Shown in pieces: positions 44,481 to 55,114 of a DNA stretch of 64,000 bases. The notes beneath the pieces are model-generated. The model had not been told where the DNA came from. It saw nothing but the letters and a program-made list of their open reading frames with translations, and searched no databases. Source of the DNA: Lophius americanus (lineage: Eukaryota; Chordata; Actinopteri; Lophiiformes; Lophiidae). Position 1 is the stretch's first letter, and each line of letters begins with the position of its first letter. The stretch lies in contig JBBDHG010000151.1 of NCBI GenBank assembly GCA_037951165.1, forward strand, positions 744,001-808,000. Direction: 5' to 3'. The translations under genes were made by a program, and so were the position numbers.

Positions 44481-46879
44481 AGAAAGAAATTAGTCCTGTT
44501 TCAGTCCTGGGGATGTAAAGTAAGGAAAGGGACCAAATCACATGTTCCACTACTTGCCGTGCAAGCCAGTCCACGCAGTCCGGATGAGTCGTGTCTCTTT
44601 TGTCGTCAGGAACCTGCCGGAGCTCCCAGCTTCAGAGCTAACACAGTGGTCCAAAGGGAGGCAGCGATGTGGGCACTTAGAGGGCCATTAGAGAGTGAGG
44701 GTGGCAGTTCACGGGGTGACAATGATGCAGTTTACTCGACTGAGCAGTGAATGGAGGGCCTGAGGCCCCCCAGGGTCAAATCTGTTTAAAACGGTTTGAC
44801 TTATCCATCCCGTCCCCCTCACCATTTGGTCAGCCTGCTTATGGGCAGGTGGCTTTCTTCTCCCACTCCACATCTCTGCAAGTCAGGCAGTCCTCTGCAG
44901 TTTATGTTTAGTTTCAGCCAGGAGGGAATCCTTCTGTCCATTTAATGTCGTTTCACACCATTCTAGTATCCCCAGGTATGAATTCAGTAAGCTATGAGAA
45001 ACTGATTTGCTGGAAAAATAGTTTGTTTGGACAATGGCCATGTCAAAAATCAATCCATTGATGGATGCCAAGCTTAGACTTTCATCGTTCTGAGCACTTC
45101 CACCAACCACAGCTTTTGTTCATAGTTCTGCAAATGCAATATGGAAAAAGGTGCAACAAGTCTATTTTATAGCATGTTGAAGCCCAACATATAGTATATA
45201 AATATGGGGATGGTTTAAAAGTCTTGTGCTTCACTTGATTCATGTCCACCTTGAGGTAACAGGTGTCCACTTTTTTAAACTGCCATAAATATAATATATA
45301 TTAGGATCATTTCCTAATTGAATTGAACCGAGCTTTTCTCTATCACTCTATCGATCCATCCATATATCTATGTATCCATCAATCTTTCTAAACATCAGTC
45401 CTGACCATGGGGATCAGATATTAATCTCTTTTTCAGGATTTAAATCCTTTAAATACCACTTTGTTCACAAAAAATACAATTTAATAGAAATGACAATATT
45501 TGTCTTTTTAATGATGTTTCTTTTTCTAAAAAATAAGTGGATTAGTGGATAAGTGGATTGTTTTTTCTGATTAGCTCAGTGCTGTATATGTCAATGATTA
45601 GTAATGACTCCGAACTAGATGCAATTTTTCATTTTGTTTAGTATTAAACTTTTTCCCATGAGACGACATCTTTGTCCCTCTACTGAACAAACCATAAATA
45701 TGAAATATTATGTCACACTTTGACTCTATTATGATTTTAACCAGCACCAGTACTGATTACAACGATCAAATACTAATTTATTGTCAGGACTTTATTTGAG
45801 GATTTAAGACAGCATGAATTTGACAAATAATGTTTTAAACATGGGAAATGGCAAATTCAAAAGAATCTAAAAGCAACATCTGTTTGGAAGCCAAGATGAC
45901 GGAATAAAAGCCTGACAACATGGAATACAGAAGTTTATTGCCATATTGTAAAATTTGACCCAAATGACCCAAAGCTGTTCCAAAAAGAGGTTACCATAGC
46001 AACAATTATCAGAAAACAACAACAAAAGAAACTGGAAAGGACAAAATGTACCTAGTGAAAAAGATTAAGTTTATTTTTAGTGGACCAACTCAAGCAGTGA
46101 ACAATTCACTGCCTCCTCCGCAGCTTTTCTCTCATCTCTCTCATTTCTTAGAATATAAACATACAAGTCACAGGATTTGCCCGTGACACGTAAACAGATG
46201 GACGCTCGCTCTGTTTGCAGCCATTACTCTCCTCCATCTGATTACTGAAGCCGAGTTGTCCCCGCGCACCAGCTTCGGTTTGCCTCTTTAACTTATTACG
46301 GTGCGATACCTCCATCGCAGCACTTTAATTAAACCTGCCTACTAAATTGCTTGGCGTCTCCCTGGGCATGTGTTCCCGCTACCTCTTGACTATGCTCCAA
46401 GTTTTTATATGAGGCCTTTGTTCCTCTTAAAATGTCAATTGCTTCGACTTTGTCAACGTTAAATGATGAAGTATTGAATATACGGCATGTCAGCGTTCCA
46501 TTAAATGAGTTCATAGTAGTCTATAATGTCAGATATGGATCTAGTTCTCAGAAATGCGTACGAGTACTCAAGGACGTTTAAGAGTTTGTGTTGATCAAAA
46601 CTAGAATTCCACTTATGAAGCATCCTCAACCATTGTATACACAACAAATACCTGCCTAAACAATGACTGTTTCTTTATATAATTATAATTAATAATATTA
46701 TTACAGATTGAGCAGGGTTGATGTTATATATTGTGTTACTTGTGTGTGGTTTTCTGTACGGCTTCTAACTTACCCTTTCACATCAACCAACTGCATGTCC
46801 TCTCTCACCAAATCCAGAAACCCCCTCTTTCATATAGATTGAATAAGTTATATCTATCTACACTGCATATGTTTATACC
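44481..46879. other. Unassigned; candidate conserved non-coding block 46.08-46.52 kb
   Basis: No gene seen. 46080-46520 is repeat-free with balanced composition and motif-rich text (CTTTAATTAAACCTGCC, CATCTGATTACTGAAGCC, CTTATTACGGTGCG). A degenerate ATCC/ATCT simple repeat lies at about 45340-45390. Confidence 0.35.
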
Positions 46880-46984
46880 CTGTACATTATATGTATTTGT
46901 ATATGACATTATATATTGTATATATATAGAGATTTATAAATACATATATATATGTATATATATATGTATATATATATACATATG
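46880..46984. repeat. TA/TATG-rich microsatellite
   Basis: Alternating TATATA and TATG/CATA runs, most regular at 46943-46984 (ATATATATGTATATATATAT). Confidence 0.85.
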
Positions 46985-48814
46985 ACCGTCCGTGCGTTCT
47001 TCTTTCCTAGCTACCATTTATCACTATATTTGAGTTTGTCATGAATCATTCATTGCATTTTTCCCAGTGCTTATTTAATGTTAAACAGGCATGTTTGAAT
47101 AAAGTATCAGGGCAAAGATGAAATCTCAACAAGGCTCACGGAGCTTGGCGAGGAGCTTCATCGTATTTTTGATGACAGATTAGCTAAAGGCCTCTTTCAT
47201 GTTTTGCGCCAATGTGTTTTTTATTCCAGTTCTTTTACGGCACTCAGGTCCACATCTTCCATATCCACAAACGGCACACTGGAACCTCCGGGCGTGTTCT
47301 TCACGTGTTGACAGCTGTTTCAGATGAGAGTTAAGATTTCAACCAGTAACATCTGAGCCCAATCACGGAAATGGCATGAAAACAGATCGAGATTATGGAC
47401 CTCGAGGTGCTGCTACTAAATCAGTCAACATAAACACACATACTCACACACGCACACCCATACCCACACACACATACAACTGATGCATCCAAAACACACT
47501 CACACTGTGGAAGGGCGAAATGAAACCTTCAGCTTGCGCACACCGGCCCTCTCTTACTAAAAATTTCATTGACAATAAACAGGAGGGTTATAGGTGTGAA
47601 GCCGGGACATTCAGGGAGGTCAGGTGAAAATAGACAATAAGAACGGAAGGGAGGTAGGTAGAAAAAGATGCACTTCACACATCTAGATTCTGCTCATGTT
47701 GTTGCTGCCATAATGGAGGTTTAGAGGTCAAGGCTTGCATGAAATACGCTTCTTCTTTTTTACACATTAGGGTTTGTAATGAGGTCCTACGACTTGTTCC
47801 ACCATGTTAAAGAGGGGGCGGACATAACAGCGCCGCGAGTTAAGGCCAAGCTTTCACTCCTCCATTGGGCAATTTAATTACTGCAATCATAAGATCCACA
47901 GTTACAGAAAATGACATCAGTTAATCTCTGCATTAGAACATTTTTTCGCTCCTTTTTCTTGCAGTAAACTGAGTGATTGCGGCTCCTTCGAGACTCGTAG
48001 ATCCGAGCTTTATCCCTGCGCTGTCGTGACTGACTGTTTCCAAGGCCGGAATTTCCTTTCAATCAACATTACATGAATAAAATGTACTTAGGGAGCTGGA
48101 AGGTATTAAGAAGACATGCGCATTCATCTATGACTGGAAGTTATCCTCCTAGGGTTGACTGCAATCTAAGTTTCAATGGATCATTTCAGGAAAAAATATG
48201 TTTTTCTATTTAAAGGATAAAGCTGGTATGAAAGCCTTGCATTAAGAATTGATCTTTTGAAAGATAGATGAGAGAGATTAACTGGCTGGGCTGTGTGCAA
48301 TTGAGCGCTAGTAACGCCATTACCTTTACCATTCACACACGTTGTGTACAATGATAACAGAGGCAGATACATCCTAACAAAAATTAGGATAACTTTTGAA
48401 AAAGTGGGTCTGAAGTTTCAAGGTGCAGAGTTCTTTTAGATAGTTGCATTTAGTTATTTATACTGTAAAACTAACAGTCAATGCCTTCATGTATGCAAAC
48501 GGATATTATTATTTGTTCCTCGTTGTAGTAGTATTGACAGTCCTTGCAAAGACCATGATACCTTGCTATCAAAGAAGGGAAAGACCCGACTGGTGAATCT
48601 GTTGAGTGGTAAAGTGGTAGGGTCGGTGCAGTCTGCCTGAAGGGGTCAACTCAGAGGGCAGAGGACAGCTGTAAGATGTGGTCCTCTGGGGGGGGGGGGA
48701 GTGCACAATGGGCACTCGAGAAACCAGCAACTTTCGGGCTGAGAGGTGGTATCATATACTCCAGAAATAAGCGAACAATCAATCGTATCGTTTGGTCCAG
48801 TTGGAAAACCTGGC
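46985..48814. other. Unassigned; CA-rich tract and possible conserved block 47.82-48.07 kb
   Basis: No gene seen. An imperfect CA-rich tract spans 47430-47505. 47820-48070 is repeat-free and motif-rich. A 12-G run sits at 48688-48699. Confidence 0.35.
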
Positions 48815-49115
48815 CGTTCGCAAATCAGTTTCACCTGCTTTGGTTCAAATCAAAGTAACAACAGGTGGACAGGAGAGCCACCAGAGAGACAACCACCAAA
48901 AAGGGAATGGTTCTGAAGGAGGTGACGGTCTGGGTAGGCGTATCCTGCGGGGTTTCATGGACCACAACATGCTAGCCAACGGTATCCTGATGAATATGAA
49001 ATCCTTGGACCCCTGGTGCAGTGGACCCTGGTTTCCTTCTGGTGCAGGACAATGCTCACCATCATGTGACCAAAGTATGTTAGCACTAGGCAGTTCCTGG
49101 ATGATGGTCCTCATG
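48815..49115 (+). mobile_element. Second Tc1-like family, fragment with catalytic block
   Basis: Conceptual translation at about 49028-49080 gives 'DPGFLLVQDNAHHHVTKVC', equivalent to the Tc1 block '(P)GF.LMQDNARPHVA..C' that carries the catalytic Asp in QDN. Upstream 'ACGGTCTGGGTAGGCG' and 48888-48935 (CAACCACCAAAAAGGGAATG) match further parts of a fish Tc1 family, apparently out of the usual spacing, so deletions or a composite are likely. It is frame-broken. Confidence 0.7.
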
Positions 49116-49299
49116 TTCGCCAGACCTTAAACGTATTTTAAACTTCATCATTCATTTCAGAATCATTAACCTTGGTCCTTCATATTTTGTTCCAAAGAAT
49201 CAAATAAAAACAGTTTGAATATAAAATGAATTTCCACCATAAGTTATAGTCTTCTCGCAGTTGTGGCTGCATAAATCATCCTAAACCGTTGGAGTTTAA

Positions 49300-49590
49300 T
49301 CTAGGAAAAAATAAATAATTATCAGGCAGGCTTTCAATCAACACAACATATAGCACATTCGCTACATAAGCTTAGCTTCCCTCAGGATATTGCCTCTTTT
49401 ACACAGTCATCTTACTAGATGTTAGACAAGCTTTCAATCACATCAAATGGGAGTATATTTGTTATTAGAACAAGTATAGGAGTCCCATTTTGACTTTCAT
49501 TTGATGACTCGAAAACCCTCGCCTTGAGCTGTCAGCCCTTCAACGTGTCATCCAGGAATGTGGACTACCGCTCCCGGATCTCAAGATGTT
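49300..49590 (+). mobile_element. L1-like LINE fragment (reverse transcriptase)
   Basis: Across frames the translation gives 'QAGFQST..IAHSLHKLSF', then 'LDVRQAFNHIKWEYI', matching the L1/Tx1 RT block 'LD.EKAFD.V.W.YL', and soon after 'VIQECGLPLPDLKMF', matching a segment ('GG..LPDLK.Y') that normally lies several hundred codons later in L1 ORF2. Hence a large internal deletion. It is a dead fragment and the only L1-like piece seen. Confidence 0.6.
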
Positions 49591-50219
49591 CTCTCTGTAA
49601 TATGTGCTCATCATGTACCCATCATCCATCTGGGTACATGATGGATCCCAATGTGTTAGTTTATTTTCTTGTTATTGAGGAAAATGTGTCCTCTCCCCAT
49701 TATTTATAAGGACTAGTATTCTCAAAATCACTCCCAAACCAAACTTGGTCCCATAGAGCCTTTTCTCTCAATCATCTCAACACACTTCAGGAAAAAAGCC
49801 ACTCGGAGTGTCTTGCCCAAAGTCCCATTTTTCATTATTTTGCTCTTGATACAGGACAACTTCTTCTTTCTCGTCCTCGGTGGAGCAGTAGTTGTGTACT
49901 GAGAGGGTCATAGATCATTTAATGACTCGCAATTTTACCTTCATTCAGTTATTTTTCCTCTTCTTGCACCCTACATCTTCTGGTGCCTCGAGGGAATGCC
50001 AAAACTTTCTCAATGCTCCCATGAGCTTTATGTCATGTCGCACATGGGTGTCAAAGTAGGTGGGTCGGTTGGGGGTAAAGTCTCGATAGGAAATCTTAAC
50101 TGCCATAGTGGAAAGACAGAATTCCTTTTAGTACATCTGGAATTCCCATCTATAAATTGTTATCAAGGTGGGGGGTTTTTTCCCCCCTTTATACATTACA
50201 TCACTCCCAGATAGCGTCA
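49591..50219. other. Unassigned, no gene seen
   Basis: 50100-50135 has a short 'KTEFLLVHLE' reading that recalls LINE ORF2 (NP.KTEFLLV) but is too short to call. Confidence 0.35.
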
Positions 50220-50280
50220 CTTAAAGGGGCAGTGTGTAAAATTTAGTGGCATCTAGCAGACAAGTAATGAGGTTCCTTCT
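50220..50280 (+). repeat. Fish dispersed-repeat terminus-like sequence
   Basis: TTAAAGGGGCAGTGTGTAAA followed by ATTTAGTGGCATCTAGCAG matches the end of a non-autonomous repeat I recall as frequent in fish genomes. The opposite end was not found, so the boundaries are unknown. Confidence 0.4.
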
Positions 50281-51288
50281 GATGGATATACATCGCTTAT
50301 TATTTAGCAGGTTAGAAGGAAGCAGAGCACGACACCACAGCCAGCTCTTGGTCCACAACCCCGTGAAGCACAGGGCGTCTCTAGAGAGGACTAAATGCTA
50401 TATCATCATTATAATGCAGGTGAGGATAGAAATATTGGTATTTCTTTTCGTTTAAGTACAGGTTACTCAAATATAGTAACATATACAATGTAACTGACTC
50501 TATAAATAAACTATTTAGGTCTTAGCTGTCCATAGATATCAGGTTTATGCTAATACTACAATCTACTGTACAGCCAGGATTTGTGGAACTAAAGAGGGAT
50601 ACGAATCTTTGCCGTAGCAGATGTTAAACAGCTGCTGGAAATTGTAATGCACTGAAGTGGATTTTGCCGTTTTGTTGCAATTACACTAGACTGTGCTCTA
50701 TATATTAGGGACTCATCTGTAGAGAAAAGTGAACCCATTACCACATGGGTGAGAAAGTGGAGTCTGCCATATTTTTTCTTTGTTATTACAATGAAAATTG
50801 CCTCAAGTCCTTTGATAACGGCAGCATCCCATCTCCTGCTTACATCCTGATGTCAACTTGTGTATCTGAGTGAGTGGCACGGCTTAGATTAGTAGAACAT
50901 GGTTGAATACCAGCAGTATGTACTGTTGAAAAATGAGGGAGTATGGGGTAACAGGAATGGAAGGATTCCATTATATGTCCTATGGTGTTTGCGACCTCCA
51001 TGCTGTAGGCTCCTGTAAAAAGGTGCTTCAGGTTAGTGCATTAACCATAACCGGTAGATAATACATGACATCAGATGTTGTGTTACGACCATTAAAAAAC
51101 AGATGTAGTCTCGGCCTGGAGAATAGGTCAAAGCTGGGGCTGTCTAAGCTTTATCCACCAACACTTTCCAGTTCACAGGTCGGACCAAATCATTTTCTCA
51201 CCAGGTCAGGTCCGCTCCCTGTTGTGAGTCACGTTCATATTGCATCTTCCTCATCTCCATTCACCGTACCTTCCTTAACTGAGCTTCT
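50281..51288. other. Unassigned, no gene seen
   Basis: No recognisable feature. AT-rich. Confidence 0.4.
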
Positions 51289-51404
51289 CCTATCAGCCAT
51301 GACATTATAACTACTGACACGTGAAGAATAGCTCTGATTATCTCTGATTATCTCATTACAATGGTCCTGTCAGTAGGTGGGATACATTAGACGAAGAAAG
51401 AAGA
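51289..51404 (+). mobile_element. T1 Tc1-like transposon, left end
   Basis: CTATCAGCCATGACATTATA, 'CTACTGACACGTGAAGAAT' and GTCCTGTCAGTAGGTGGGAT + ACATTAGACGAAG match the T1 left terminus and untranslated leader in order. It is cut at about 51404 by a SINE and continues at 51649. Confidence 0.75.
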
Positions 51405-51648
51405 AATCCTCTATTGATGGCATACAGCCATACACACTACAACATAGTGAACTCATTTCCCTGCTTGACCAATCCCTGAGGGGGCAGTGGGCGGCCCCCT
51501 TGAAGCGCCAGGGGAGCTAGGGTTTCAAAGTGTTGCTCAAGGACCCGACGACAAGAATACCCTGGTGGGATTCGAAATCGTCTACCTTTCGATCGGGAGA
51601 TGGCCGCTCTACCGCCTGTGCTACAGCCGACCCAATTAGTCTGGAATT
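51405..51648 (-). mobile_element. tRNA-derived SINE nested in T1
   Basis: On the minus strand, 51630-51565 has an A-box-like TAGCACAGGCGG (11 of 12 to TRGCNNAGYNGG), then GATCGAAAGGTAGACGATTT and a B-box-like TTCGAATCC. The body then reads 'GGTCCTTGAGCAACACTTTG'. This is the tRNA-derived head plus body of a fish SINE. It lies precisely between two contiguous parts of T1, so it inserted after T1. Confidence 0.75.
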
Positions 51649-51900
51649 GTACATTTTGTCTTAGAAGTTGATGTATTGGAAGCAAGAAACATGGGAAAGT
51701 GTTCGGATCTAAGTGAGACTGAAATAATTCTAACTGTTATTACTGGATGACTGGATCGGGCCATCTCCAGAACTGCAGGACTTGTTTGGTGTTCCTGGTC
51801 TGCAGTATGTAGCAAAGTGGTCGAATACAACTGGTAAACCACCGACACAGTACTGGGTGCCAAAGTCTAGTTTACGCACGTAAGCATCGAAGGCTATTCC
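51649..51900 (+). mobile_element. T1 Tc1-like transposon, N-terminal transposase part
   Basis: It resumes T1: ACATTTTGTCTTAGAAGTTG, 'TGTATTGGAAGCAAGAAACA', then 'GGGCCATCTCCAGAACTGCA', 'TTGGTGTTCCTGGTCTGCAG' and 'GTAAACCACCGACACAG', encoding a degraded helix-turn-helix 'ISRTAGLVWCSWSAV'-like region. The remaining transposase and right end are missing. Confidence 0.75.
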
Positions 51901-52989
51901 TAATGTCATGATACCATAATTGAATAATTATAGCGTATATTACTGAAAATTGCATCAAAGAGTTTGTTTGTCGGTAAAAAAAAAAAAACAACCTACAAAA
52001 TGTTGGTTGCGGGTAGTTTGTCATGGCTTATATGATTGTGTTCATGTTATCAAACACTGACATTGTCTTTGACAAGAATTTTACCTTTCAAGCTTGAACC
52101 TAAGCTAGAGGTACTTGTCAACAGGTAAAGAAATGAAAATATTCCCCATGTCCCACTTCAGTCTGAAGTCTTTTCCGTATATTATGTCTGGCAAATGGTG
52201 TGCGCCCTGTTCTGACTGAAGGACGCTAGATATCCTGACCCGGTAGATTGGCCCTGACATTGTACGCATATAATGGTCTCGCTGGATCCAAGTGGAAAGA
52301 TTCCGGGATGAGAGTAACACCTTGACTGTGCCGGACACTTCTCTGTTATAACAGAGCCGCCTGTAATAAGCCCATATATTAAAGCAGGACAACTGAGACT
52401 CCTCGATTTAATTCATTTTCCTCCAACGATCAGAGGAGAAGATTTTTCGTCATCATCAACATTTAAAACATGTCGTTCCAAACAAATAAAAATGTAATTG
52501 TACAGAGAGAAATACAGCACAAATCTCTTTTTGAAAAGAAAGAATCAGATAACAATCAACCTCAGAATCGTAGGTGAGCAGAGAGGGGAACAGCGGTCAT
52601 CAGCAGCACATAGAAAAGACGAGAGCTACTCGTCGCTTGGTATCATCACTTACAGGGAGCTTCATGCTCTCCCTATATTTCTGGTATGTGGTGTGACCAT
52701 CAGCTTGAGACAATTCCATCCATTGTCGATTAATGACTATTCTCCGACTAACAAAATAGTCCTTAGTTGCAGCCCTACTCAGTACCCAATAAGAGGAATA
52801 AATATATTGAAAACATCTCATTTTTTTTAGCTTCTTGAGGGCAGGTGATAAAAATTTAGAGCTGAAGTTCTCCAAACATAATCCTGGGATGTGTTTAGTA
52901 TAGGGAAACATATTTGGGCCGATATATATTTCTCTATGTAGGCATATGTACCGACTGGAAGAGATCACTCTCGTATATTTCATATTTTA
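51901..52989. other. Unassigned, no gene seen
   Basis: No exon or transposon recognised. An A run lies at 51977-51990. Overlapping open frames on both strands at 52.5-53.0 kb have no domain. Confidence 0.4.
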
Positions 52990-53135
52990 ATCCCATAGTT
53001 CATACTGCAGTCTTTTTTCTTGAAAATACTGTTTTTCAGACATGACTTCATATTTGAGGAGTTCAATGCAGGGGATTGCGGGGTTTTGGGGGATTTGCCT
53101 TTGCTGGGAGGTAAATCAACTCTTTGACGAGGACC
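52990..53135 (+). repeat. Family X fragment (module B)
   Basis: GAAAATACTGTTTTTCAGAC + ATGACTTC, then ATTTGAGGAGTTCAATGCAG and 'GGGGGATTTGCCTTTGCTGG' match module B in forward orientation. Confidence 0.65.
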
Positions 53136-54517
53136 TAAAACCTCCCCCTACCCGAAACCCTCATAAAAACATCATATATATTAATATCGTGTTAAACTTT
53201 AACTGACTTAATGAATTCAGCTCACATCAGTTCGGATCATAATTATCATTAATCTCTTGTTTATTTTTAGGATTTGAAACCCTTTAGAATCCATAGAAAA
53301 GTGTAAAAACAAACAGTTTCGGCCCCAGAATGAAACAACACACAGTTTTGATAGGTTTCAATGTCGGAAACATCATTTAATATCTCCTTGTGTTAACTGA
53401 GCTGATTGTATGGCCTGAGGGGCGACAACTGGGCCAATAACAAGTTTGCATGCCAACAATTGGAGAGAGATGTGGATTCTGCACAGGCTGAAGGTTCTGG
53501 ATCTCTCACCCCGGTGTGGTAAATGTACACGGCCGATATAAAAGAACATTTCTTTCGTGAAGGTCCATTTTATGAATTCAAAATGCCACGAAAGAAGCAC
53601 AGTAATTCTGTTAAGGAAGACAATCTCTCAATTTATTTATTCATGACGGACCACCTCAGTTGCTAAACGGCTAAGCTATGCTTCTGGATGGAAGGAAAAA
53701 AGTAAAGAAATAAAACAATTAGTGGTATAGAGCAAATAATCGACAACCTGAAAGAATACTAAAGATGGGAAATGTAATTAGAACCATTCTGGAAAATACA
53801 AATCAAACATTACTTTATACTAGTGCTGCTCTAGTTGGAGATAAAGGCAGCGAGGACGCCCGGAGCGACAAACACTCCAACGGCGGGAACATCGTTAAAC
53901 GCAGTAACGATGTAGCAGCGCGCCGTAGCTTCCCCTGAAAGGACAGCGAAACAAAGCCTGCCACGTTTGATTGTCGTAATAACATGACTGAGATAAGGCC
54001 AACTGCATTAGCTCAGCCAGAATGATCACAGAACACTCTAAAGTGAAGAGACGGAAAAATCAATGTCCTTCGAGAGGCACGTGTCAAGAAAGAACTTTTT
54101 AACTCTTATAGCTGTCGTTGGCGGATGTGCTACATCTGCAGCTTATTACCAAACATGTATCTACATCGAACAGTAAATCACTCGCTCTTCATCTACGTCC
54201 CACTCTGGGGATCAAACGCCCATTTAACCCTTTATTGGCCTGGCACAGCGGTGTAACTCGTACGTACGGCCAGTACATTCAGCATATTAGCTGATTAATG
54301 GTCTCCAGTGCCCCACAAGTACACTGTATGGAATATACGGATCAAACCTACAAGTGTAGGCACTTTAAAACACACTAAATACTACAACTATGTAATAAAT
54401 ATATCTAATCCCCAAACGTATTTATATTTATCTTCCTGCCCTAGCCTTAAAAAGTACATAAATTGAACAAATATATATTATAATAGATAATATTTCTACT
54501 TAAAACTTCCCTCTTTA
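53136..54517. other. Unassigned, no gene seen
   Basis: No gene recognised. 53820-54200 is less AT-rich and repeat-free, but I see no strong reason to call it regulatory. Confidence 0.4.
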
Positions 54518-54705
54518 GCGGAAACTATAACTTTTATTTAACATTGCTACTTTTTGGTCATATTTATGTAATACTATTATATATATATATATTTCTTTTT
54601 TTTTATTGCTGCTTTTATCTACCTTTTACCTTGTAGCACTTTGACATTTGATCCAAATGCAAAGTCCGTTATAGATAAAATGCATTATTATTATTATTAA
54701 TTAAT
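54518..54705 (+). mobile_element. L2-like LINE 3' UTR
   Basis: It closely parallels the minus-strand tail at 16338-16500: ACTATAACTTTTATTTAACA, CTGCTTTTATCTACC, then CCTTGTAGCACTTTGACATT, TGATCCAAATGCAAAGTCCG and an ATT-repeat end. Coding sequence is absent upstream, so the copy is truncated to under 200 bp. Same subfamily as the 16.3-kb copy. Confidence 0.75.
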
Positions 54706-54980
54706 ATTTAAGGATATTATTCAGAAACTCTCAGCGTCCAGTCGATTCAAAAAGAAATTTGAGATACTTTAGATACCGTTTTTCTTATGACTTTTATTTT
54801 TGAGGATTCTCTCTCGTACTTCATTATATAAAGCTCACAAAATGGTCAGTTTAGACTTATGTTAAAGGTTTTTTATGTTTACATGACTACAGTTTTTTAC
54901 TAACAAACAACGTCAATCCCGTCAAACACATTAAGAGCACTTTTCTGACAAATGCTGCTCCTCTGATCGACATCTATAAT
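54706..54980. other. Unassigned, no gene seen
   Basis: Short AT-rich gap between the LINE tail and the palindrome. Confidence 0.4.
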
Positions 54981-55031
54981 CTTCCGCTTTTGATCCTTCC
55001 AGTAAAATCTTTCTGATATCCAGTGTTTTTA

Positions 55032-55069
<38 letters not shown>

Positions 55070-55114
55070 CACTGGATATCAGAAAGGTTTAACTGGAAGG
55101 ATCAAAAGCGGAAG
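54981..55114. repeat. Snap-back palindrome with TA core
   Basis: Left arm 54981-55030 (starting CTTCCGCTTTTGATCCTTCC) is the reverse complement of right arm 55065-55114 at 48 of 50 positions. The 34-nt centre is almost pure TA. Flanks outside the arms are unrelated. No coding frame. It could fold as a long hairpin or cruciform. Confidence 0.95.

Noticed and set aside
51565..51640. Functional tRNA gene on the minus strand
   Set aside because: A SINE-type body follows the tRNA-like head directly and the copy is nested in a transposon.
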